From Bradyrhizobium yuanmingense (GTDB lineage Bacteria > Pseudomonadota > Alphaproteobacteria > Rhizobiales > Xanthobacteraceae): a DNA stretch of 64,000 nucleotides. This document shows, in pieces, positions 9,664 through 18,446 of the stretch; positions within the stretch are counted from its first letter, which is position 1, and each line of letters begins with the position of its first letter. The stretch covers positions 124,001 through 188,000 of the forward strand of contig NZ_FMAE01000005.1 in NCBI RefSeq assembly GCF_900094575.1, read 5' to 3'. The notes beneath the pieces are model-generated. The model saw only the letters and a list, made by a program, of their open reading frames with translations, searched no databases and was not told the origin of the DNA. A program made the position numbers and the translations under genes.

Positions 9664-10172
9664 CTTTCTTGCGACGAACGCCAAACGCGCTAGCGCGGAC
9701 CGGTGGCTCAGCTCCCCCTACCAAGGCAGAGCTGAGCCTGTCCGGATCGCGCTGGCCGTTGTGGCTGACGCGGTGAGCACAAGTCCTGACGGGACTCTAA
9801 TGTTCCGCCCGCACATTCAAATTGGTCGTCGGCCGCAGCGCGGCCATTGCGCCTATCTGACCAGTCCGCCGGAGGCTGGCACCACGCTCGCGACATTCAG
9901 CGGCGGCTGCTGAAGGCCGAGGCCGTTGACCAGGAGGTCGGCGGCCACGATCAGCAGCAGAACGGCCGAAACCATCGTCGCGAGAAAGATCCTATCCATG
10001 CGGATTAAGCCGGGACGGCGGGAATCCGTTCCGCCCAGGCGGCATGTGCCTGTGGATTGCGCGAGTCCGCCAGGGCGAACACGCCGCGGAATTGTCGCAA
10101 TTCGGCAACAATGTGGTACGAATACATCAGTATCCGCGCGTCCGCGGACCCGTTTTCAGCATCATTGCCGGA
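9664..10172. other. 509-bp gap between ntrC and ntrY
   Basis: No established gene fills this gap on the plus strand. Its central part codes on the minus strand for a possible 48-residue membrane peptide (listed separately). The last 140 bases before ntrY should contain the ntrY promoter, but I could not identify convincing -35/-10 boxes. A TGGCAC at about 9877 lacks the second sigma-54 element at the right distance. Confidence 0.5.
9853..9999 (-). CDS. Possible 48-residue single-span membrane peptide
   Basis: An ATG at 9999 opens a 48-codon frame ending in TAG at 9853. The product starts MDRIFLATMVSAVLLLIV and has one clear hydrophobic helix (about residues 4-24). A short polar or proline stretch (QQPPLN, 30-35) and a small hydrophobic C-terminus follow. 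It lies antisense in the gap between ntrC and ntrY. No good Shine-Dalgarno sequence is visible upstream, and I recognise no family. The clean N-terminal charge followed by a transmembrane helix is what makes it worth listing; chance cannot be excluded. Confidence 0.4.
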   Translation of the reverse strand: MDRIFLATMVSAVLLLIVAADLLVNGLGLQQPPLNVASVVPASGGLVR

Positions 10173-12581
10173 ATGACCAGCGCAGATACCTCGGCCGCAC
10201 ACTTTGACACGGCCCCAGCGGAAGAGCCCCGGCGCTGGTCGGTGCGACGCTGGCTGGCGCCCTTTGCCGTCGCGCTGGCGCTGCTGTCGGCCTTCCTGAC
10301 CTTCCTGGTCCTGACGGGTCTGAGCACGATCGAGCCGACGCCCGGGGTGGTCCGCACATTCTATCTGATCAATGCCGCCACGATCCTGCTGCTGGTCGGG
10401 ATCATTGTCCGGGAACTCTGGCAGCTGATCCTGGCGCGGCGGCGGGGCAGGGCGGCGGCGCGTCTCCACGTCCAGATCGTCAGCCTGTTCTCGATCGTGG
10501 CGGTGCTGCCGGCGGTGCTGGTCGCCGTCGTCGCCAACGTCACCATCGAGCGCGGCCTCGACCGGCTGTTCTCCGGGCCGACCAAGGAGGTGATCCAGAA
10601 CTCGCTGACGATCGCGCGGGCCTATATGCAGGACCATGCCCAGCTGATCCGCGGCGACATTCTCGGCATGGCCAACGACATCGCCCATGCCCGGCCGCTC
10701 TACGACCAGGACCGCCGCTCGTTCCGCGAGATGCTGACGGCGAGCGCCGCGTCGCGCAACCTGCCGGGCGCGATGATCATCGACAAGAACACCAACATCC
10801 TGGAATCCGCCGACACCGGCATGCGGCTCGCTTATTCGCCGCCCGCGCCGGACTTTCTCAGCAACGTCAACGAGAACGAGCCCGAGATCGCGGTGCTCCC
10901 CGATGCGAGCTTCGTTGCCGCGGTGATCCGCCTGCGCGCCTTCAACGACACCTTTCTCTATGTCGCCAGGCCGCTTGATCCGAATGTCGTCAATCAGCTC
11001 AAGCAGACCGAGGTCAGCGTCGCCGAATACGCCCAGATCGAATCGCGCCGGCTCGGTATCCAGGTCGCCTTCGCGCTGATGTTCGCGGTGATCGCGCTGA
11101 CCATTCTCATGGCTTCGGTGCTGATCGGTCTCAACTTCGCCAACTCGCTGGTCTCGCCGATCCGGCGGCTGATGAACGCGGCACATACAGTTTCGACCGG
11201 CGACCTGCACGTCCAGGTGCCGGTGCACCAGTCGGAGGGCGACCTCGCCCAGCTGGGCGAGACCTTCAACAAGATGACGCAGGAATTGCGCAGCCAGCGC
11301 GACGAGCTGGTCAATGCCAGCGATCTCATCGACAGCCGCCGCCGCTTCATCGAGGCGGTGCTGTCGTCCGCGAGCGCCGGCATCATCGGCGTCGACGCGT
11401 CCGGCAGCGTCGGCATCCTCAACCGCTCCGCAGAGAAACTGATCGGGCACTCCGAAGCCGAGACGCTCGGCCATCCGCTCTCCGACGTGCTGCCCGAGCT
11501 CGACGAGATGATGAAGACGGCGCGGGAAGGGACCCAGCGCCTGGTGCAGGGCCAGATCACGATCACCCGTGACGGCACCGAGCGCAACCTGTCGGTCCGC
11601 GTCAGCGCCGAGAAGAACCAGCCGCACGACAGCTATATCATCACGCTCGACGACATCACCGAGCTGGTCTCGGCGCAGCGTACCTCGGCCTGGGGCGACG
11701 TGGCGCGCCGCATCGCGCATGAGATCAAGAACCCGCTGACGCCGATCCAGCTCTCGGCCGAGCGCATCCGCCGCAAGTTCGGCAAGGACATCACCGAGAC
11801 CAAGGACAAGCAGATCTTCGACCAGTGCACCGATACCATCGTCCGCCAGGTCGACGACATCAGGCGCATGGTCGACGAGTTCTCGCGCTTTGCGCGGATG
11901 CCGAAGCCCGTGATGGAAGGCGAGGACGTCGCCGACACGGTGCGCCAGGCCGTGTTCCTGATGAAGGTCGCCCATCCCGAAATCGACATCGAGGCCGAGT
12001 TCAGGCTGGATCCGCTGCGCGCCCAGTTCGATCGGCGCCTGATCTCGCAGGCGGTCACCAACATCGTCAAGAACGCCACCGAGGCGATCGAGCAGGTCCC
12101 GCCCGAGGAGCTCGGCAAGGGGCGTATCGACGTCGTGGTGTCGCGCGAGGGCGACGACGTGCTGATCGACGTCATCGACAACGGCATCGGCCTGCCCAAG
12201 GTCGCGCGCTCGCGTCTGCTCGAGCCCTACGTTACCACGCGTGCCAAGGGCACCGGGCTGGGGCTTGCGATCGTCGGGCGCGTGCTGGAAGACCATGGCG
12301 GGCGGATCGAGCTGAAGGACGCCTCAGACTTCCGCCCAGGCCAGCGCGGCGCCTGGATGCGCATGCGCTTTGCCGTGTCGGGGCAACCCGCGAAGTCCGC
12401 GACAACAGAGCAAGTGCCGACGGTCAACGACGCGACTGGGACAACCTCCAAGCCCGACATCACGCAAACGGCGACGGAATCCGTCGCGACCCAGGCAACA
12501 AAAGAGCCGGCCGCCGGAACCAAAGAGCCGGCTGAAAAGACCAATGATTCAACCAAAATCGAAGCCTCAACAGGCAGCTGA
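10173..12581 (+). CDS. ntrY: Sensor histidine kinase NtrY
   Basis: This 802-residue membrane sensor kinase partners NtrX in nitrogen, redox and envelope control. Three hydrophobic segments lie near the N-terminus (about 25-47, 57-78 and 96-117). A periplasmic loop of about 180 residues and a fourth segment (about 297-321) follow, then HAMP, PAS, the phospho-acceptor H516 (RRIAHEIKNPLTPIQ) and the ATPase domain (DNGIGLP, GTGLGLAIVGRVLEDHGG). The ATG at 10173 was chosen because the upstream extension is not membrane-like and runs through the gap. About 65 residues after the kinase domain form a Thr/Lys/Glu/Pro-rich, probably disordered tail. Confidence 0.95.
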   Translation: MTSADTSAAHFDTAPAEEPRRWSVRRWLAPFAVALALLSAFLTFLVLTGLSTIEPTPGVVRTFYLINAATILLLVGIIVRELWQLILARRRGRAAARLHVQIVSLFSIVAVLPAVLVAVVANVTIERGLDRLFSGPTKEVIQNSLTIARAYMQDHAQLIRGDILGMANDIAHARPLYDQDRRSFREMLTASAASRNLPGAMIIDKNTNILESADTGMRLAYSPPAPDFLSNVNENEPEIAVLPDASFVAAVIRLRAFNDTFLYVARPLDPNVVNQLKQTEVSVAEYAQIESRRLGIQVAFALMFAVIALTILMASVLIGLNFANSLVSPIRRLMNAAHTVSTGDLHVQVPVHQSEGDLAQLGETFNKMTQELRSQRDELVNASDLIDSRRRFIEAVLSSASAGIIGVDASGSVGILNRSAEKLIGHSEAETLGHPLSDVLPELDEMMKTAREGTQRLVQGQITITRDGTERNLSVRVSAEKNQPHDSYIITLDDITELVSAQRTSAWGDVARRIAHEIKNPLTPIQLSAERIRRKFGKDITETKDKQIFDQCTDTIVRQVDDIRRMVDEFSRFARMPKPVMEGEDVADTVRQAVFLMKVAHPEIDIEAEFRLDPLRAQFDRRLISQAVTNIVKNATEAIEQVPPEELGKGRIDVVVSREGDDVLIDVIDNGIGLPKVARSRLLEPYVTTRAKGTGLGLAIVGRVLEDHGGRIELKDASDFRPGQRGAWMRMRFAVSGQPAKSATTEQVPTVNDATGTTSKPDITQTATESVATQATKEPAAGTKEPAEKTNDSTKIEASTGS

Positions 12582-12598
12582 CAAGACAGGCGCGATCC

Positions 12599-13969
12599 AT
12601 GGCAAGTGAAATTCTGATTGTCGATGACGAAGCCGATATTCGCGATCTCGTTGCAGGCATTCTCGAAGACGAGGGGTTCGTCACCAGGACCGCGCGTGAC
12701 AGCGACACGGCGCTCGCCGAGATCGCCAATCGCAGGCCGCATCTGGTGTTTCTCGACATCTGGCTGCAAGGCTCCAAGCTCGACGGCCTGCAGCTCCTGG
12801 AGCAGGTCAAGAAGGACAATGCCGATCTGCCCGTCGTGATGATCTCCGGCCACGGCAACATCGAGACCGCGGTCGCCGCGATCAAGCGCGGCGCCTACGA
12901 CTTCATCGAGAAGCCGTTCAAGGCCGACCGCCTCATCCTGGTCGCGACCAGAGCGCTGGAGAATTCGCGGCTGAAGCGCGAGGTCAAGGAACTGAAGCAG
13001 CTCGCCCCGAGCGCCAGCCAGCTCGTCGGCCGCTCGCCCAGCATGAACCAGCTGCGCCAAACCATCGAGCGGGCGGCCAAGGCCAACAGCCGCATCCTGA
13101 TCGTCGGCCCCGCCGGGGCCGGCAAGGAGCTGACCGCGCGCACGCTGCATATCGCTTCGGGCCGCGCCGACGGTCCGTTCGTCGTCATCAACGCCGCCGC
13201 GATCACGCCCGAGCGAATGGAGCATGAGCTGTTTGGCGTCGAGCAGTCCAATGGCGAGCAGCCGCGCAAGCCCGGCGCGCTCGAAGAGGCGCATGGCGGC
13301 ACGCTGTTCATCGACGAGATCGCGGACATGCCGCGCGAGACCCAGAACAAGATCCTGCGCGTGCTGGTGGAGCAGTCGTTCCAGCGCGTCGGCGGCACCG
13401 CCAAGGTGCAGGTCGACGTGCGCATCATCTCATCGACCGCCCGCAATCTCGAGGAGGAGATCGCGGCCGGCCGTTTCCGCGAGGACCTCTACCACCGGCT
13501 CTCGGTGGTGCCGATCCGCGTGCCCGCACTGTCGGAGCGGCGCGAGGACATTCCGGAACTGATCGATTATTTCATGGAGCAGATCTCGGCCGGCAGCGGC
13601 CTGCCCAAGCGCCAGATCGGTCAGGACGCAATGGCGGTGCTGCAATCGCATGTCTGGCCCGGCAATGTGCGCCAGCTCCGCAACAACGTTGAAAGAGTCA
13701 TGATTCTGGCCGCCGGCGGGCCGGAAGTCATCATCACCGCCGACATGCTGCCGCAGGATGTCGGCTCGATGGTGCCGGCGATGCCGACCAGCAACAATGG
13801 CGAGCACATCATGGGCCTGCCGCTGCGCGAAGCACGCGAGGTGTTCGAGCGCGACTATTTGATTGCACAGATCAGCCGTTTCTCAGGAAATATTTCTCGA
13901 ACGGCCGAGTTCGTTGGCATGGAACGCTCGGCCTTGCACCGGAAGTTGAAAGCGCTCGGCGTCGGCTAA
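12599..13969 (+). CDS. ntrX: Response regulator NtrX
   Basis: This 456-residue regulator lies 17 bp after ntrY. The receiver domain has phospho-acceptor D53 (FLDIWLQ). The central AAA+ domain has an altered Walker A (GPAGAGKE instead of GESGTGKE). Where NtrC has GAFTGA it reads GVEQSNGEQPRKPGALEEAHGG, so the sigma-54 contact loop is absent. The C-terminal Fis-type helix-turn-helix (ISRTAEFVGMERSALHRKLKAL) is intact. Alphaproteobacterial NtrX proteins commonly lack GAFTGA and act without sigma-54 as ordinary DNA-binding regulators (family knowledge). The call is firm. Confidence 0.95.
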   Translation: MASEILIVDDEADIRDLVAGILEDEGFVTRTARDSDTALAEIANRRPHLVFLDIWLQGSKLDGLQLLEQVKKDNADLPVVMISGHGNIETAVAAIKRGAYDFIEKPFKADRLILVATRALENSRLKREVKELKQLAPSASQLVGRSPSMNQLRQTIERAAKANSRILIVGPAGAGKELTARTLHIASGRADGPFVVINAAAITPERMEHELFGVEQSNGEQPRKPGALEEAHGGTLFIDEIADMPRETQNKILRVLVEQSFQRVGGTAKVQVDVRIISSTARNLEEEIAAGRFREDLYHRLSVVPIRVPALSERREDIPELIDYFMEQISAGSGLPKRQIGQDAMAVLQSHVWPGNVRQLRNNVERVMILAAGGPEVIITADMLPQDVGSMVPAMPTSNNGEHIMGLPLREAREVFERDYLIAQISRFSGNISRTAEFVGMERSALHRKLKALGVG

Positions 13970-14218
13970 TGCTGCGACGCTGCGGCGGCATCTCGGGAAT
14001 AGGCAAAGAAAATCATCGATTTCCGTAATTTTTCGGGGCAATAGGGCCACGCCTGCCGCTTCAAGCGGCTTGCCTAATACCCCGACCTGTCCTCTAATCG
14101 AACCGCTGTTCCTTCCGAGGGGGATCTCATGAGGGACGGCAACCGGAGGAGGCCCCGAACTCCACAAAGAGGGCCGCATTCGGCGCAATAAAAAGAAACT
14201 CAAAGCGAGAAAAAAACA
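13970..14218. other. 249-bp ntrX-hfq gap with small hairpin
   Basis: No gene is visible. A short hairpin, GCCGCTT/AAGCGGC at 14055-14069, has a one-base centre and no T run, so it is at best a weak terminator or processing site. The A-rich stretch just before hfq (AAAAAGAAACTCAAAGCGAG) gives a plausible unstructured ribosome binding region. hfq probably has its own promoter here, but I could not place it. Confidence 0.4.
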
Positions 14219-14467
14219 ATGGCGGCAGACCGCGCACAAAACCTACAGGACACCTTCCTTAATCACGTTCGCAAAACCAAGACGCCACTGACGATCTTTC
14301 TGGTCAACGGAGTGAAGCTCCAGGGCATCGTGACCTGGTTCGACAATTTCTGTTTGCTGCTTCGGCGCGACGGTCATTCGCAGCTGGTCTACAAGCATGC
14401 GATCTCGACCATCATGCCGGGCGCTCCGATTCAGTTGTTCGAAGGCGGCGAGGACCAGCCGGCTTGA
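14219..14467 (+). CDS. hfq: RNA chaperone Hfq
   Basis: This 82-residue Sm-like protein assembles as a hexamer that pairs small RNAs with mRNAs. Sm1 (TFLNHVRKTKTPLTIFLVNGVKLQG) and Sm2 (YKHAISTIMP) are complete, including the YKHAIS proximal-face motif for U-rich RNA. In alphaproteobacteria Hfq (NrfA) is needed for nifA expression, which suits its place in the ntr operon. It is followed 11 bp later by hflX, the usual neighbour. Start ATG at 14219. Confidence 0.98.
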   Translation: MAADRAQNLQDTFLNHVRKTKTPLTIFLVNGVKLQGIVTWFDNFCLLLRRDGHSQLVYKHAISTIMPGAPIQLFEGGEDQPA

Positions 14468-14478
14468 GAGTGACCTGA

Positions 14479-15858
14479 TTGGAACCCCGGAATTTCGACG
14501 GGGATGCCGACCGTCCGCGGTCGGCAGGGGCTACGCAGACGGGGCGGGTGCTTGTCATCGGCCCCTACTTGCGCGTGCGCGCGGGCAGCGCCGACGTGCA
14601 ATCGGTGACTCATGCCTTGCGCGATACCGAGGCCCGGCTCGATGAAGCCGCCGGCCTCGCTCGGGCGATTGATCTTGTCATTGCCGACGCCATCGTCGCG
14701 CCGGTCAGCCAGATCCGCCCCGCGACCTATATCGGCAAGGGCAAGGTCGAGGAGATCGCCGGGCTGATCAAGACCCTCGAGGTCGAGCTCGTGGTGATGG
14801 ATTGCGCATTGTCGCCGATCCAGCAGCGCAATCTCGAAAAGGAATGGCACGCCAAGGTCCTCGACCGCACCGGGCTCATTCTCGAAATCTTCGGCCGCCG
14901 CGCCAAAACCCGGGAAGGCTCGCTGCAGGTCGAGCTTGCGCATCTCAACTACCAGCGTTCGCGCCTGGTGCGCTCCTGGACCCATCTCGAACGCCAGCGC
15001 GGCGGTTTCGGCTTCATGGGCGGCCCCGGCGAGACGCAGATCGAGGCCGACCGCCGCCTGATCCAGGAGCGCATCTCCAAGCTGGAGAGCGAGCTGAAAA
15101 AGGTGCAGGCGACGCGGCGTCTGCATCGCGCCGGCCGTCAACGCGTGCCGTATCGTGTCGTCGCGCTGGTCGGCTACACCAATGCCGGCAAGTCGACGCT
15201 GTTCAATCGCCTGACCCGCGCCGACGTGCAGGCGGCCGACATGCTGTTTGCGACGCTCGATCCCACCTTGCGGGCGCTCAACCTGCCGCATGGCGGCAAG
15301 GCGATGCTCTCGGATACCGTCGGCTTCATCTCCAACCTGCCGACGCAGCTCGTCGCCGCCTTCCGCGCCACGCTGGAGGAGGTGCTGGAAGCCGATGTCA
15401 TCCTGCATGTCCGCGACATCTCGCATGAAGACGCCGAAGCGCAGCAGAGCGACGTCGATGCGGTGCTGCGCCAGCTCGGCATCAACCCGGACGATTCCGG
15501 CCGCATCATCGAGGTCTGGAACAAGATCGATCGTTTCGACCCCGAGCAACGCGAAGAGCTGCTCAACATCGCCGCGCGCAGGCCGGAGGATCATCCGGCG
15601 ATGCTGGTCTCAGCCGTGTCGGGCGAGGGCGTCGATGCTCTGCTCGCCGCGATCGAGCAGCGGCTCGCGGCGAAACGGACCACGCTCGATCTCTCCATCG
15701 ACGCCGCCGACGGCGCCGGCATCAGCTGGCTGCACCGCAATGCCGAGGTGCTGGCCAAGGAGCTGCACGACGGCCGCTTCGACATGACCGTGCGGGTGGA
15801 CGAGACCAAGCGGGATATCGTGGTGTCGAGGTTTGATGCGGTGCCGCGCGTGGCGTGA
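14479..15858 (+). CDS. hflX: Ribosome-associated GTPase HflX
   Basis: This 459-residue GTPase splits stalled 70S ribosomes. The N-terminal HflX domain has the conserved ATYIGKGKVEEI and the Gly-rich FGFMGGPGETQIEADRR. The G domain follows with G1 GYTNAGKST (from residue 232), G3 DTVGFI and G4 NKID. The start is inferred to be TTG at 14479, since no ATG lies near the beginning of the conserved domain; a later start is possible. hfq-hflX adjacency matches other proteobacteria. Length is normal. Confidence 0.95.
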   Translation: MEPRNFDGDADRPRSAGATQTGRVLVIGPYLRVRAGSADVQSVTHALRDTEARLDEAAGLARAIDLVIADAIVAPVSQIRPATYIGKGKVEEIAGLIKTLEVELVVMDCALSPIQQRNLEKEWHAKVLDRTGLILEIFGRRAKTREGSLQVELAHLNYQRSRLVRSWTHLERQRGGFGFMGGPGETQIEADRRLIQERISKLESELKKVQATRRLHRAGRQRVPYRVVALVGYTNAGKSTLFNRLTRADVQAADMLFATLDPTLRALNLPHGGKAMLSDTVGFISNLPTQLVAAFRATLEEVLEADVILHVRDISHEDAEAQQSDVDAVLRQLGINPDDSGRIIEVWNKIDRFDPEQREELLNIAARRPEDHPAMLVSAVSGEGVDALLAAIEQRLAAKRTTLDLSIDAADGAGISWLHRNAEVLAKELHDGRFDMTVRVDETKRDIVVSRFDAVPRVA

Positions 15859-16011
15859 CGGACGCAATGCTCGCGCGGAAATCTCAATGCATTCGATCTA
15901 TCTGTAGTTGCGTTAGCCGCCAGAACCTCTACTCTGGGCGTTCCGTATCGGAGGCTTCCGATCTCGGTCTACCATCTTTTGCATCCCATAGATTTATTTG
16001 CGAGGTTCTCC

Positions 16012-16233
16012 ATGGCCGCTCAGTTGAATCTCGGAGATCGTGTCCGTCTTCGTGGCGGCGGACCTTTGATGACCGTTCATTCGATCAATGGCGACAACAT
16101 CGATTGCCAGTGGTTCACGGTTCAGGGTGAGCTTCAGGCCGCCACCTTTCCGCTCTACATGCTGACAATCATCGAGGGCGCTGCGGACCACGCGCAAGGG
16201 AAGGCCAAGGGAAAGAAGAGCGCTGTCGACTGA
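16012..16233 (+). CDS. YodC/DUF2158-family small protein
   Basis: This 73-residue protein has the DUF2158 (YodC) core LGDRVRLRGGGPLMTVHSING followed by CQWF, a small beta-barrel-like fold of unknown function. The Lys/Ala tail (GKAKGKKSAVD) is likely disordered. The frame is open from a TTG at 15979; the ATG at 16012 was chosen because the family motif begins about 8 residues later. It stands alone between hflX and the convergent mazG. Function is unknown for the family. Confidence 0.8.
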   Translation: MAAQLNLGDRVRLRGGGPLMTVHSINGDNIDCQWFTVQGELQAATFPLYMLTIIEGAADHAQGKAKGKKSAVD

Positions 16234-16281
16234 GACAACCGGCGTTGCCCTTGTTGTTGAGGCGCAGGCAAGGGGCGAGCA

Positions 16282-17118
16282 TTATCGCTCGTCTCCGCGC
16301 CCCTCCTTGCGCTTCGCCGCATTCCATAGCGCGTCCATCTCGGCCAGCGACGCCTGCTCAAGCGTCCGACCCTGCGCCTCCAGTGCCCGCTCGATATAGG
16401 CAAAGCGCCGCTCGAATTTTGCATTCGTCGCGCGGAGCGCAGCCTCCGGATCGGCATCGACATGGCGGGCGAGGTTGACGAGGGCGAACATGAGGTCGCC
16501 GGTCTCTTCCGCAATCTCCTGCTTGTCGTTGCGGTCCAATGCCGCCTCGATCTCGTCGACCTCCTCGCGGATCTTGTGCAGCACCGCGCGCGGGTCGTTC
16601 CAGTCGAAGCCAACGGTGGAGGCCTTGCGCTGCAGCTCCATCGCGCGGGTCAAAGCGGGCTGGCCGGCCTTCACGCCCGAGAGCAGCGACTTGTGCGTCG
16701 GCGCCTCCTCCGGCGGCCGGCGCGCGGCGCGTTCGGCTTTCTCCTCCGCCTTGATGCGGTCCCAGACTTCCTTGACGTGGGAGGAGGCGAGATTGCCGTC
16801 CTTGTCGGCGAAGACGTGGGGATGACGGCGGATCATCTTGCGGGTGATGGCCAGGACCACGTCACCAAAATTGAACGCGTTCTGCTCAGAAGCCATCTGG
16901 GCGTGGAACACCACCTGGAGCAGGAGATCGCCAAGCTCCTCTCTGAGATCGTCGAGATCGCCGCGGGTGATGGCGTCGACCACCTCATAGGCTTCCTCGA
17001 TCGTGTAGGGCGCGATCGTCGAAAAATCCTGCTCGAGGTCCCAGGGGCAGCCGGTCACCGGCGTGCGCAGCGCCGCCATGATCTCAATCAGGCGGGAAAT
17101 GTCGCGGGAAGGGGTCAT
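16282..17118 (-). CDS. mazG: Nucleoside triphosphate pyrophosphohydrolase MazG
   Basis: This 278-residue all-alpha NTP pyrophosphatase has two MazG repeats. The first has EEAYEVVDAI and EELGDLLLQVVFHA; the second has EEVDEIEAAL and EETGDLMFALVNLARH. These acidic pairs bind magnesium. The enzyme clears non-canonical NTPs and, in E. coli, affects ppGpp. The frame extends to 17310, but the conserved start ISRLIEIMAALR lies just after the ATG at 17118. The 5' end is 127 bp from the divergent queC. Length equals that of E. coli MazG. Confidence 0.95.
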   Translation of the reverse strand: MTPSRDISRLIEIMAALRTPVTGCPWDLEQDFSTIAPYTIEEAYEVVDAITRGDLDDLREELGDLLLQVVFHAQMASEQNAFNFGDVVLAITRKMIRRHPHVFADKDGNLASSHVKEVWDRIKAEEKAERAARRPPEEAPTHKSLLSGVKAGQPALTRAMELQRKASTVGFDWNDPRAVLHKIREEVDEIEAALDRNDKQEIAEETGDLMFALVNLARHVDADPEAALRATNAKFERRFAYIERALEAQGRTLEQASLAEMDALWNAAKRKEGRGDER

Positions 17119-17245
17119 TGCCGGGCAGTCTCCTGGGATACAGAGCCTTATGCCAAAAGCGGGCCCCCGATCCCAGCGCAAGGCGGCGGAACTGGCCGAT
17201 TTCCACCGATTGGCGGGCAAGTCGTGCGATGCTAAAGCGCGGGCC

Positions 17246-17959
17246 ATGAGTGATGCATTTTCCTCACAAACCGCGCTGGTGCTGTTCTCCGGCGGCCAGG
17301 ATTCCACCACCTGCCTCGCCTGGGCGCTGAGCCGCTTCGCGCGTGTGGAGACGCTGGGGTTCGACTACGGCCAGCGCCACGCCATCGAGCTTGCCTGCCG
17401 CGACCGCCTGCTCGACGGCATCAAGGGCCTGCGCGCCGATTGGGCCGCAAGGCTCGGCGAGAGCCACACGCTGTCGATCCCGACGCTGGCGGCGGTGTCC
17501 GAGACGGCGCTGACCCGCGACGTTGCGATCGCGATGGGCGCGGACGGTCTGCCGAACACCTTCGTGCCGGGCCGCAACCTCGTGTTCCTGACCTTCGCCG
17601 CGGCGCTGGCCTACCGGCGCGGCATCAGCCACATCGTCGGCGGCATGTGCGAGACCGATTATTCCGGCTATCCCGATTGCCGTGACGAGACCGTCCGCGC
17701 CATGCAGGCCGCGCTGTCGCTCGGCATGGCCAGGCAGTTCGAGCTGCACACGCCCTTGATGTGGATCGACAAGGCCGCGACCTGGAAGCTCGCCCATGAC
17801 CTCGGCGGCGCCGGGCTGGTCGATCTCATCCGCGAGCAGTCGCACACCTGCTATCTCGGCGAACGCGGCGCACGGCACGATTGGGGCTACGGCTGCGGCG
17901 AGTGCCCGGCCTGCAGTTTGCGGGCGAAGGGGTGGAACGAGTACGTGGCGGGACGGTAG
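17246..17959 (+). CDS. queC: 7-cyano-7-deazaguanine (preQ0) synthase
   Basis: This 237-residue ATP-dependent enzyme turns 7-carboxy-7-deazaguanine and ammonia into preQ0, the nitrile precursor of queuosine. The PP-loop is LFSGGQDSTTCL near the N-terminus. The zinc ligands are C-terminal: a cysteine in SHTCYLG and the CGECPAC cluster. The ATG at 17246 was chosen over the longer frame from 17063, which only overlaps the mazG promoter region. queD, queE and queF are not in the window. A nitrile hydratase cluster faces it just downstream. Confidence 0.96.
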   Translation: MSDAFSSQTALVLFSGGQDSTTCLAWALSRFARVETLGFDYGQRHAIELACRDRLLDGIKGLRADWAARLGESHTLSIPTLAAVSETALTRDVAIAMGADGLPNTFVPGRNLVFLTFAAALAYRRGISHIVGGMCETDYSGYPDCRDETVRAMQAALSLGMARQFELHTPLMWIDKAATWKLAHDLGGAGLVDLIREQSHTCYLGERGARHDWGYGCGECPACSLRAKGWNEYVAGR

Positions 17960-17970
17960 GCTCGCTCTGT

Positions 17971-18065
17971 CGTCATTGCGAGGAGCCCTTGCGACGAAGA
18001 AATCGAGACTGCCACCGCGGAGGGATTCTGGATTGCTTCGCTGCGCTCGCCATGACGAGAGGCAA
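17971..18065. repeat. Interspersed repeat starting GTCATTGCGAGG
   Basis: The roughly 95-bp stretch between queC and the nitrile hydratase activator starts CGTCATTGCGAGG and ends with GCGCTCGCCATGACGAGAG, so its ends are imperfect inverted repeats. The middle holds GGATTGCTTCGCTGCG. This pattern is a familiar non-coding dispersed element of Bradyrhizobium and Rhodopseudomonas genomes (family knowledge). No second copy was noticed in this window. It separates two convergent transcription units. Confidence 0.7.
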
Positions 18066-18068
18066 CAG

Positions 18069-18446
18069 CTAACCAAAATCCTCCGGCCTGAGCTCGATCG
18101 GCTTGCCGTGCGGCGTGCGATCGGCGGCGTGGTCCCACGCATTCCGATAGCGGTGCAGCGTCTCCATCGACGCGACGCCCTTGCGGGCGACGAGGCCCTC
18201 CAGCGTGGCGAGCCAGTGCAGATAGTAGGTCTCGCCGGTGTCAGGATCGCCCGCGGCCTGGGCGCGCTTGATCTCGTCGGCGAGGGCGGCGGCCCATTCC
18301 GGCCAGGTGAACACGCCGCGCTCGTGCAGGCTCAAGGCCATCGCGAAGGCATGCGCCTCCCAGGGCGCGCGGAACACCGGGCCGTCGTCGTCGCACGGAA
18401 TGCTCGGGATCGCCGCCGTCGCGGCGGCCGCAAGCGCGCTGCTCAT
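18069..18446 (-). CDS. Nitrile hydratase activator / accessory protein
   Basis: This 125-residue protein resembles the small activators (P14K type) encoded after nitrile hydratase beta subunits. These help insert and post-translationally oxidise the cobalt centre of the alpha subunit. Recognisable elements are FRAPWEAHAFAMALSLHERGVFTWPEWAAAL and the YYLHWLATLEGLV segment, both also related to the beta-subunit fold. Its ATG (18446) overlaps the beta-subunit TGA by one base. The longer frame upstream is antisense to nothing useful and is discarded. Confidence 0.88.
   Translation of the reverse strand: MSSALAAAATAAIPSIPCDDDGPVFRAPWEAHAFAMALSLHERGVFTWPEWAAALADEIKRAQAAGDPDTGETYYLHWLATLEGLVARKGVASMETLHRYRNAWDHAADRTPHGKPIELRPEDFG

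Noticed and set aside
9875..9890. TGGCAC as a sigma-54 promoter for ntrY
   Set aside because: The second element TTGC(A/T) is absent at the required spacing.
10005..12296. 763-codon open frame on the minus strand over ntrY
   Set aside because: Antisense shadow of a clear histidine kinase gene; the product is Asp/Arg/His-rich with no domain, as expected for high-GC complement frames.
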